Of a stretch of 10,875 bases of DNA, positions 4,471 to 10,875 are shown in pieces (position 1 is the first letter of the stretch; every line of letters begins with the position of its first letter). The translations under genes were made by a program, and so were the position numbers. The notes under the pieces are model-generated. The model saw only the letters and a program-made list of their open reading frames with translations. It was not told where the DNA came from and ran no database searches. This stretch comes from Candidatus Cloacimonadota bacterium (GTDB taxonomy: Bacteria; Cloacimonadota; Cloacimonadia; Cloacimonadales; Cloacimonadaceae): NCBI GenBank assembly GCA_017996595.1, contig JAGOGT010000013.1:1-10875 (forward strand), read 5' to 3'.

Positions 4471-7319
4471 ACCAAACTCACCTTGCGCACATGGTGCATT
4501 TCACCTGCATCCAGACGAATGAAGTATATTCCCGATGCGGAGATTAGCCCATCATCATCCTTTCCGTCCCACACCACACTGTGCTTTCCGGAGAGCAGCT
4601 CTTCATCCAATAGTGTGCGGATCTTTCTGCCCCGCAGATCGTAGATACAAAGCCTTGCCTTGCACGCTTGGGGTACACTGAAATCGATCGTGGTAGTGGG
4701 ATTGAAGGGATTGGGACGGCAGTTTTCCACAATTGGGGCTACAGGCGCATAGTGAATATCATCCGCTATGTATGATCCTTCCGGGCTTATCCCCTGCAGA
4801 TACAAACTATTGCTGTAGCTACCGTCTTCTTCAAAGTAAATATTATACTGAACGCCACGTCTCCAGGTGATCCAGGCATTATCACCCCGTGCAGAGATCC
4901 TTGGTAAGTAATCGGCATTATTACCAAAGATGATGTTACTCATCGGCGTTATCAGGCTCATTGTGGGAGTTAGGTAGTAATGCCGCAAGTTATTCACTCC
5001 CTGCTGAATTCCCCGAACGCACAATAACAAATTGCCATTATCCAGAAAGCCCGCATAAGGAACTTCCCAGCTATCCACATTAAAATCGGGTATTGGGGTA
5101 TGGTGAGTGCTGAGCAGTTCTCCTGATAAGCTATACTTTCTGAGGCGATACTGGCCATCATAATCCCCAATATAGATGTGGTTATCTTTATAGAACACAT
5201 TGTAATTTGGGTTAATGGAAAGGGCAGTAGGACCAAAAAGCGCCGTTCCCTGCGCATTAATCAGGGTATGATAATGATGTGGTATCTCATTGGAATCATT
5301 ATATGTAAGCATGGCATGGAGCTTATCACCGCAGGTTATTAGGGTTTGATCCGCCAAAGTCATATTCTCATAACTCTCAGGGAACTCCAAGCCATAGTTT
5401 GGATAGCCGGGGGATGTTGATCCATCAGGCTCGAGATGCTTATACGTGATGTAACTATCATAGGAATCATCACGCCCCCAAATCAACCAAGGCCACTCCA
5501 GTCTGATGTTTGCTGGCGGATAACTTTCATGACCAGGGTGAAGGGTAGCAAGCTGAAGTCCATATCCCCATTGAAGTTGGGTTCCTATGATTTTCTGCCC
5601 ATGTATAACACCATAATCTTCCCATACTATGTACCAGGCACCTTCATGGTGGCATATACTTAGAGCACCAACAGACATTGCCTGCGTTAAAGCCATTCCC
5701 TCTCCGGGATATAGCAGTTCTCCAGTTGGGGAAATCATCTGAATTCGCAGGTAGCTTTCCATGTTTATGCAATCTACCCATGCCACCAGAATGCTGTCTC
5801 CACTAACGCTAAGGTCTGTACATGCAATGTAGTAGGTATTGGAGTTATTCAGTTGCAATCCATAGGCTGGGAAGAGTGATTGTCCCGCTTCATTGTATCG
5901 CTGCAGCATTAGCTGCCTTCTGCCTCCTGTTTTTTGTTTAATGGCGGATAGTACGGCAGAGCCATTGGTCATAGCGGCCACCGTATAGCTCATAACCTCT
6001 CCGGCAGGACCGGTTCTGATCGGTATGCCATTTCCGGGTAAGGTGGGTATAAGTGATTCGTTCAATATTTGAGCATAGATACCACTTTCATCATCCTGAT
6101 CGATCTGCCACACTATGTGGAGATCAGTACCATGGGGGAAGGCAACCGGATTATAATTATTCAGGTTATTACTGGCAACCGGATGATAGCTGAGTGTGCC
6201 AGCTCCGGTTATCTTGATGGCATAAATGCTATTTGCAGAATCCTGAAGAGCCATACATGCGATAACTATGCATCCGCCCTGGGTGTCTGGTATCATTACA
6301 GTTGGAGACTTGATAAAGTTATTCTCAAGGTTCAAAGCTATGCCCCCGGGAAGAATTATATTACCGGTAGAACTTACTTTGTGCAGATAGTACAAATCGT
6401 TGTAGGCAGCTAATATCAGGATGGAATTATCAGAAGCCAATTTTAGAGTCGTCGAATAATATTGTGCATATTGGAAGGTTTGCAGCGTTACAGGTTCGGG
6501 CCATATAGCTATTCCGTCGACATCGTATCGGCGAACAAGTAGCTGGCTGTTAGTACACCAACTGATCGCAAAACTTCCATCTGCAAAGGAGCATAGATTT
6601 CCATCGGGATAAGTTTCATTCGAATTGATAATGATGGGATTGGGCCACAAGTTTTGTCCCGACATGCTGATTCTGCATATCCTAATCTCAGCATTTGCAT
6701 ACAAGCTTAATATCACGCTATTATCGGGACGTAACTGCATTTCGGATATTACACCACCAGATAAAGTGCCTAAGCTCACACCAGCACCAGGCATAGTAAG
6801 CTCGCCTTCCGAATCCAGGTGCTGAAGCATAGCTTGGTAATTGTTTGGTGTTATCAGATTTCCCCAAGTAAGATAACAACCTCCTGAGTTATCGGGATGT
6901 GCATTGATCCTCGTATATGGCGCGATGGGTTCCTCCATGAAGATGCCATCATCACCCCAAGTGAATTGACCAATGCGGGATATCTTAATCGCTCTGATAC
7001 CCTCATTCCTGTAGAAAACGATAAAGCAGGAATCGGAGGTTGCGATAAACTCGCTAAGTTGACCGGAAGCGCCTAAAAGCACCGGTTGTGGCCAAAGCGG
7101 CTGATATTGCTGATCGTAGAGCCTTATCCAGTGTTTCTCTGTGTCCAGATAATTATCTTTCCAACTGATCAAATGGCAGCCATCGGAAGTGAAAGTGTCA
7201 TAATTGTGCAGGGACACATTTTCAAAAACACGGACGGGTACGGGCTCCGGCCAGGTGAGATCGGCATAAGCCAAGCCGCAAATGATAATTAGCAGAGCCA
7301 ATAGCGCTGTATTCTTCAT
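4464..7319 (-). CDS. Large secreted repeat protein with T9SS-type sorting domain (paralogue A)
   Basis: The 951-residue protein has a clean signal peptide (MKNTALLALLIIICGLAYA, cleavage before D20). The body is a long series of about 45-55-residue beta-rich units. Each has a D-G/N-S core, a following hydrophobic strand with W, a line like ..I.R.D..G...WP.P and a short link; examples are DGCHLISWKDN, DGSFAISWCTN and GAWYIVWEDYG. This pattern suggests one or two beta-propellers, but the named family is not clear. A short spacer leads to the FlgD-Ig-like / T9SS sorting domain at 864-951 (PNPFNPTTTIDFSVP, VVWDGKDDDG, SGIYFIRLD, VRKVSLVK). No catalytic motif is visible, so adhesion, binding or a surface scaffold is most likely. 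AGAGGT 5 nt before the ATG supports the start. The paralogue lies head to head at 7611. Confidence 0.88.
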   Translation of the reverse strand: MKNTALLALLIIICGLAYADLTWPEPVPVRVFENVSLHNYDTFTSDGCHLISWKDNYLDTEKHWIRLYDQQYQPLWPQPVLLGASGQLSEFIATSDSCFIVFYRNEGIRAIKISRIGQFTWGDDGIFMEEPIAPYTRINAHPDNSGGCYLTWGNLITPNNYQAMLQHLDSEGELTMPGAGVSLGTLSGGVISEMQLRPDNSVILSLYANAEIRICRISMSGQNLWPNPIIINSNETYPDGNLCSFADGSFAISWCTNSQLLVRRYDVDGIAIWPEPVTLQTFQYAQYYSTTLKLASDNSILILAAYNDLYYLHKVSSTGNIILPGGIALNLENNFIKSPTVMIPDTQGGCIVIACMALQDSANSIYAIKITGAGTLSYHPVASNNLNNYNPVAFPHGTDLHIVWQIDQDDESGIYAQILNESLIPTLPGNGIPIRTGPAGEVMSYTVAAMTNGSAVLSAIKQKTGGRRQLMLQRYNEAGQSLFPAYGLQLNNSNTYYIACTDLSVSGDSILVAWVDCINMESYLRIQMISPTGELLYPGEGMALTQAMSVGALSICHHEGAWYIVWEDYGVIHGQKIIGTQLQWGYGLQLATLHPGHESYPPANIRLEWPWLIWGRDDSYDSYITYKHLEPDGSTSPGYPNYGLEFPESYENMTLADQTLITCGDKLHAMLTYNDSNEIPHHYHTLINAQGTALFGPTALSINPNYNVFYKDNHIYIGDYDGQYRLRKYSLSGELLSTHHTPIPDFNVDSWEVPYAGFLDNGNLLLCVRGIQQGVNNLRHYYLTPTMSLITPMSNIIFGNNADYLPRISARGDNAWITWRRGVQYNIYFEEDGSYSNSLYLQGISPEGSYIADDIHYAPVAPIVENCRPNPFNPTTTIDFSVPQACKARLCIYDLRGRKIRTLLDEELLSGKHSVVWDGKDDDGLISASGIYFIRLDAGEMHHVRKVSLVK

Positions 7320-7363
7320 TGAAACCTCTTTTTAGAGCACAAACAAATGCTGCAATATATTAA

Positions 7364-7380
7364 AGCAAGTTTCATTCCCT
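7364..7380 (-). promoter_or_regulatory. Candidate sigma-54 (-24/-12) promoter for paralogue A
   Basis: On the minus strand AGGGAATGAAACTTGCT has GG and GC separated by exactly 10 nt, with a perfect TTGC(A/T) -12 box and a weaker -24 box (GG, A and G match TGGCACG). The GC lies 45 nt from the ATG. No better sigma-70 promoter was found here. Confidence 0.38.
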
Positions 7381-7420
7381 AAAATGATTGCAATCGTATC
7401 CGAAGTTAATACAGGGGTAG

Positions 7421-7440
7421 TGGCGGTCTCCGAACCGCCA
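7421..7440. promoter_or_regulatory. Perfect 7-bp dyad between the divergent genes
   Basis: TGGCGGTCTCCGAACCGCCA is a perfect 7-bp inverted repeat with a 6-nt spacer. It lies about 80 bp upstream of the predicted start of paralogue A and about 150 bp upstream of that of paralogue B, distances suited to an enhancer-binding activator. It could equally be a small dispersed hairpin repeat, since a variant occurs at 4171-4188. It has no T run and so is not a terminator. Confidence 0.42.
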
Positions 7441-7447
7441 TATTAGG

Positions 7448-7500
7448 GAACAGTGAAAAGGGAGAAGGGAAAAGTGGGTGTGAAAAGGTGTTAAGTGTCA
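7448..7500 (+). repeat. C-poor purine-rich tract
   Basis: The stretch from GAACAGTGAAAAGG onward is rich in GAAAAG/GTG words resembling the last units of the array at 4391-4470 (AGTGAAAAGG is shared). A period of about 8 is suggested but not clean. It may be a decayed octamer array. It lies within the 291-bp gap between the divergent genes. Confidence 0.35.
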
Positions 7501-7551
7501 GGCTTCAGCCAAGTTTGTGAGTTAAGCAATTCATAGTGGCTAAACCATTTA

Positions 7552-7568
7552 TTGGAACAGGAATTGCA
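7552..7568 (+). promoter_or_regulatory. Candidate sigma-54 (-24/-12) promoter for paralogue B
   Basis: TTGGAACAGGAATTGCA fits the sigma-54 consensus YTGGCACGRNNNTTGCW at all but two of the specified positions, with GG and GC exactly 10 nt apart. The GC lies 43 nt from the ATG, which puts the predicted start near 7579 and leaves a leader of about 32 nt with AAGGAG at 7599-7604. The opposite gene has a similar element at nearly the same distance. Confidence 0.52.
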
Positions 7569-7610
7569 TAATAATTATTATTACTGCCTGTAGATTGTAA
7601 GGAGTTCAAG

Positions 7611-10436
7611 ATGAAAAAGCCTGCATTCCTTGTTCTGTTGCTTTTTTTTGCCGGTTTTGTCTATGCGGATCAAGTCTGGCCGCAGCCCATCGAAGTATGT
7701 GCTTTGGACAATGTGGAATACTTCGGCGTAGATGCTTTTTCTGCGGATGGATTGCATTTGGTGTCGTGGAGGGATAATCGCCTAGGGGAACTGAGCTATT
7801 GGCTGGGGCTCTACAATCAGCAATATCAGCCCTTATGGCCTCAAGCGATGCAGTTGGATGCTCCGCTTGGCATTATGGAGATCATCGCCACTTCCGATTC
7901 CTGTTTTGTGGTTATCTGTCCCAATGAAGGCCTCCGGATGCACAAAATAAACCGTAATGGAGACATGCTGTGGGGAATGCAGGGGATCACCATTCCGGAG
8001 GAATACTATGATGATGCTTTCGTGAACGTGTGTCCCGATCTGATGGGTGGCTTTTATATCCTTTGGGGCATCTCATCAATGCCGAATAATTTCCGTAGCC
8101 GCATGCAGCATGTGAGTGCAAATGGTAGTTTATCTATGCCGCTGCCAGGATTGCTGCTGGAAAATGAGAATAGTTGCTATAGTTCGGCGATGCTGATCCA
8201 ACCGGATAATAGTGTTATTTTAGGTTGGTCTGCCTCTCAGGAAGTGAAAATAAACCGCCTTAATCCCTCCGGGGATTTTATGTGGCCGCAATACGTTAGC
8301 ATCGGTTCTCCGGAAAGTATGCCGGACGTAACGATGTGTGCCTTTAATGATGGAAGCTTCGCCATCTGCACCCGAAATGGAGGGGTATCTCAGGTTCGGC
8401 GCTTTAATTCTGAAGGTGCCTCAATGTGGCCCGAGCCGGTAGATGCTATTTTAACAAATTCTTCCTATGCCGTAACCACCTGGATGAACCTGGGTTATGA
8501 TAACCGGGTGTTGCTTCTGGTAAAGAACGAGGGTTCTCTTTATTATCAGTGTATTGCTGCAGATGGGTATTGCCAGTATAGTAATTGTTTTAATATTAAT
8601 TCCAGCTCTGGCAGTGTTACTGCAACCACCGGAATTTATCCCTGCGACATTTATGGAGCTGTGTCGATGGTAAATTCATATCAGCCCGATGGTCCCGGAA
8701 ATCTGAAGGCCATCCGCATCCTCGGAAACGAGGTAAGTATCTTTCCCATCACAGAAACCGAACACAGAAAGAAGAACTTGACTGCGTATTCCCTGGGAAA
8801 CGAAATGCATGTGCTGTGGCAGGAATCGCAGCAGATTTCCCAAGGCTTCAAAGCCCAAATCCTGGATGCATCCTTTGCTCCTGCTCTTCCCGATAATGGG
8901 CTGGTATTGGAAACAGGACCCGCAGGCCGCACGGATGACATTGATGTTGCCGCACGTGATAATGGGGCGGTGGTAATCTGGAAATATACTTACAATGAGG
9001 GCAACAAATGCTGGATTTATGCCCAGGTATATGATTCGGAGGGGCTTGCTTTGTATGATGCTCCGGGCTTACGCCTTAGTAGTGAAGATGGCACTGCGGG
9101 TTCGTTTTATCCCCCTTGCGTAGGCAGCAATAGTACCCTGGTCGCCTGGGTTCAGCAAGGTGACAGCCAGTTATCCTTTCGCTTGCAGATTATCAGGCCG
9201 GATGGCAGCTTACAGTTTCCGGATGGAGGCCTGGAATTTCATAGCGGCAGCGAATACTCTACTTCGTTGAAGGCTGATTACTTTGGTGGTGATTGGTATC
9301 TGGTGTGGAGTGATGAAATGACGCTTTGGGGTCAGAAACTAAGTGGCAATCAGCTAATGTGGGGAAATGGCTTACAGCTTACCCAGGTGCATCCGAATCA
9401 TAATACCAGCGTCTGGAGTTTTCGCTTGGATTGGCCATGGCTGATCTGGCAACCTTTAACCAAGCTGGTGAAGCGTTTGGAACCCGATGGCAGCACTTCC
9501 CCCGGTTTTCCGCTATACGGATTGGAAATGCCTCCTTCATATCAGGGAATGGAACTAATAAATCAGTACTTTACGCCTTTCGGAGAAAACCTTCACGCAC
9601 TGCTATCCTATTACAATTCCGGTACGCAGGATAACATGGTTTATGTGCAAACCGTGATCAGTCCTGGAGGGCAGTTTCTGATCACTCCCCTGGAAGTGGA
9701 AGTGGAAGATAATGCCAATGTGTTCACCCAGGGTAACGAAATCTACATAGGCGATTATCTGGATCAATATCGTCTACGCAAGTATGATGCCAGTGGGCAG
9801 ATGCTATTTTCCGGGAATATCCCTATCACCGGATTTGAAAATGACACATGGAATGTATGTGCGGCACGATTTGTTGCCAGTGGCTATATTCAAATTCTGG
9901 CCTATGGTGGTCGCCAGGGTGAGAAAGTACTGCACTACTATTATCTTGATCCCGAGTGGGAATTGGTTTCTCCCCCGGATAACCCGGTTTATAGCTACGC
10001 AGATGAATACTACCCCAGCCTTTCGCATTTGGGCGAGAGAAGCTGGATAGCCTGGGGAAGGGGCTATGACCGCTTCAAGGCTTTTTATGCCGGAGTGTAT
10101 TTGCAAAGCCTGATGGCTGGAAGTTCTGGGGTTGCTGATCCTGAAACTGAGCTTTTCCCTGCTCCCAGGGTGGAAAACTGCCATCCCAATCCCTTTAATC
10201 CAACTACAACTATCGATTTCAGCGTTCCAAAGGCTGGAAATGTGAAACTGAGTATCTACGATTTGAAAGGCCGTAAGATCCGCACCATGCTGGACAAAGA
10301 ACTGCTTTCTGGAAAGCACAACGTAGTTTGGGACGGAAAGGATGATGATGGGCTAATCTCCGCATCGGGAATATACTTTATTCGCATAGATGCTTGCGGA
10401 AAGCACCATGTGTGCAAGGTGAGCCTGGTGAAGTGA
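7611..10436 (+). CDS. Large secreted repeat protein with T9SS-type sorting domain (paralogue B)
   Basis: This 941-residue protein is a full-length paralogue of the 951-residue product. It has a signal peptide MKKPAFLVLLLFFAGFVYA (cleavage before D20), then the same series of beta-propeller-like units (for example DGLHLVSWRDN, DNSVILGWSAS, DGSFAICTRNG and GDWYLVWSDE). The block EPDGSTSPGFPLYGLEMP corresponds to EPDGSTSPGYPNYGLEFP in A, and GDYLDQYRLRKY to GDYDGQYRLRKY. The C-terminal sorting domain is 854-941 and matches A at about 72 of 88 residues, clearly more than the body. Two extra cysteines appear near the end (DACGKHHVCK). AAGGAG 6 nt before the ATG supports the start. No catalytic motif is seen. 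Expected location is the cell surface or outside, after Sec and a T9SS-like step; function is unknown. An octamer array starts at its stop codon. Confidence 0.88.
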   Translation: MKKPAFLVLLLFFAGFVYADQVWPQPIEVCALDNVEYFGVDAFSADGLHLVSWRDNRLGELSYWLGLYNQQYQPLWPQAMQLDAPLGIMEIIATSDSCFVVICPNEGLRMHKINRNGDMLWGMQGITIPEEYYDDAFVNVCPDLMGGFYILWGISSMPNNFRSRMQHVSANGSLSMPLPGLLLENENSCYSSAMLIQPDNSVILGWSASQEVKINRLNPSGDFMWPQYVSIGSPESMPDVTMCAFNDGSFAICTRNGGVSQVRRFNSEGASMWPEPVDAILTNSSYAVTTWMNLGYDNRVLLLVKNEGSLYYQCIAADGYCQYSNCFNINSSSGSVTATTGIYPCDIYGAVSMVNSYQPDGPGNLKAIRILGNEVSIFPITETEHRKKNLTAYSLGNEMHVLWQESQQISQGFKAQILDASFAPALPDNGLVLETGPAGRTDDIDVAARDNGAVVIWKYTYNEGNKCWIYAQVYDSEGLALYDAPGLRLSSEDGTAGSFYPPCVGSNSTLVAWVQQGDSQLSFRLQIIRPDGSLQFPDGGLEFHSGSEYSTSLKADYFGGDWYLVWSDEMTLWGQKLSGNQLMWGNGLQLTQVHPNHNTSVWSFRLDWPWLIWQPLTKLVKRLEPDGSTSPGFPLYGLEMPPSYQGMELINQYFTPFGENLHALLSYYNSGTQDNMVYVQTVISPGGQFLITPLEVEVEDNANVFTQGNEIYIGDYLDQYRLRKYDASGQMLFSGNIPITGFENDTWNVCAARFVASGYIQILAYGGRQGEKVLHYYYLDPEWELVSPPDNPVYSYADEYYPSLSHLGERSWIAWGRGYDRFKAFYAGVYLQSLMAGSSGVADPETELFPAPRVENCHPNPFNPTTTIDFSVPKAGNVKLSIYDLKGRKIRTMLDKELLSGKHNVVWDGKDDDGLISASGIYFIRIDACGKHHVCKVSLVK

Positions 10437-10485
10437 TGGAGTGATGGGGTGATGAAGATATGAAGTGATGAAGTGATGAAGAGAG
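10430..10485 (+). repeat. Degenerate octamer tandem array at the stop of the 941-residue gene
   Basis: Seven in-phase 8-nt units begin with GAAGTGAT at 10430-10437, which includes the last Lys codon and TGA. Units 2 and 3 are GGAGTGAT and GGGGTGAT; units 5 and 6 are again GAAGTGAT. The top strand has no C across the array. TGA recurs in nearly every unit or across unit boundaries. Confidence 0.85.
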
Positions 10486-10516
10486 CAAGTAAGGTTACGG
10501 GTGTCAGGTTTATTTT

Positions 10517-10581
10517 AACACAGAGAAAAGCAGAGATAACTAACAAAGAGTTAAAGAGAAAAGAGAGATTCATCCTTGCAA
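10517..10581 (+). repeat. Dispersed intergenic repeat, copy 2
   Basis: AACACAGAGAAAAGCAGAG followed by an ACTAACAAAGAG / TTAAAGAGA / CTTGCAA series matches 4274-4367, lacking that copy's 20-bp internal duplication and one short insertion. Relative to its neighbouring sorting-domain gene it points opposite to copy 1, so it was not simply carried along when the gene duplicated. Confidence 0.72.
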
Positions 10582-10656
10582 CTGAATACACACATTGTTT
10601 ACACTGCTGCTACATAGTAACTTATCATGAGATGCCCATGTGATCCCCGGGCAATT

Positions 10657-10685
10657 GCATGGGCAGCGCATGGGCAGCGCATGGG
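10657..10685 (+). repeat. 11-bp tandem repeat GCATGGGCAGC
   Basis: Two identical units (10657-10667 and 10668-10678) are followed by a partial third (10679-10685). A related GCCCATG in reverse orientation occurs just upstream, near 10633. Confidence 0.8.
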
Positions 10686-10686
10686 A

Positions 10687-10746
10687 ATTAAGAATGAAGA
10701 ATGAAAAATGAAAGCTGCGCTAACTAATTAAAAATTAAGAATTAAG
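10687..10746 (+). repeat. Two period-7 A-rich arrays
   Basis: Four units of ATGAARA type (10687-10714) and three units of AATTAAG type (10726-10746) are separated by 11 nt. Both have a period of exactly 7. No coding potential is seen. Confidence 0.7.
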
Positions 10747-10796
10747 ATAGTGGGGTTGCAAGCTACGAGCTCTCTCTGATTTTGTTCATCTAACCT

Positions 10797-10832
10797 GTCC
10801 ATTTAGTCCATTTCGTCTATAGCGTCCATTGC
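10797..10832 (+). repeat. Period-9 array GTCCATTTM
   Basis: Four in-phase 9-nt units occur: GTCCATTTA, GTCCATTTC, then two diverged ones starting GTCTATAGC. A further unit-like GTTCATCTA lies at 10784-10792. I see no gene between 10437 and the end of the window; the remaining bases there show no convincing signal. Confidence 0.7.
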
Positions 10833-10875
10833 TAAACCTGAATTAGTGGAGTCGATTTGGCTTGTACCAATATTA

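Overview
The window looks like a chromosomal segment of a Gram-negative bacterium. Three genes end in a C-terminal FlgD-Ig-like / Por-type (T9SS type A) sorting domain with the NPFNPTTTI motif. Together with moderate GC and intergenic DNA full of short tandem repeats, this suggests the Fibrobacteres-Chlorobi-Bacteroidetes neighbourhood, most plausibly Candidatus Cloacimonadota. That placement is inference from protein style; no taxonomic marker gene is present.

Layout. (1) Positions 1-272 (+) are the 3' end of a secreted protein gene cut by the window edge. (2) Positions 273-599 have no gene. They hold an octamer repeat array, three 11-bp tandem units and a nested palindromic element between convergent genes. 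(3) Positions 600-4091 (-) are a compact five-gene cluster. In transcription order it has a signal-peptide protein with a C-terminal TlpA-like thioredoxin domain, a membrane-anchored protein with two ComEA-type helix-hairpin-helix domains, an internal promoter, an unrecognised acidic protein, a 56-residue four-cysteine protein, and RsmD (16S rRNA m2G966 methyltransferase). Every junction except the one at the internal promoter is zero-gap or a 1-nt overlap. (4) Positions 4092-4463 are repeat-rich intergenic DNA containing the cluster promoter. (5) Positions 4464-7319 (-) and 7611-10436 (+) are two full-length paralogous secreted proteins of 951 and 941 residues, head to head across 291 bp. Each has a signal peptide, a long run of beta-propeller-like repeats and a nearly identical sorting domain. 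The intergenic region has a sigma-54-like -24/-12 element facing each gene and a perfect 7-bp dyad between them. (6) Positions 10437-10875 have no recognisable gene and are a mosaic of short tandem repeats with periods 8, 11, 7 and 9.

How it fits together. The three sorting-domain proteins are probably exported and then anchored or released through a T9SS-like route. The minus-strand cluster combines envelope functions (periplasmic thiol-disulfide chemistry, DNA binding or uptake) with rRNA modification; co-transcription is likely from the spacing, but a shared function is not shown. The most unusual signal is that all three sorting-domain genes are followed, from the stop codon onward, by degenerate period-8 arrays on the coding strand whose units repeat the kind of stop codon that ends the gene.
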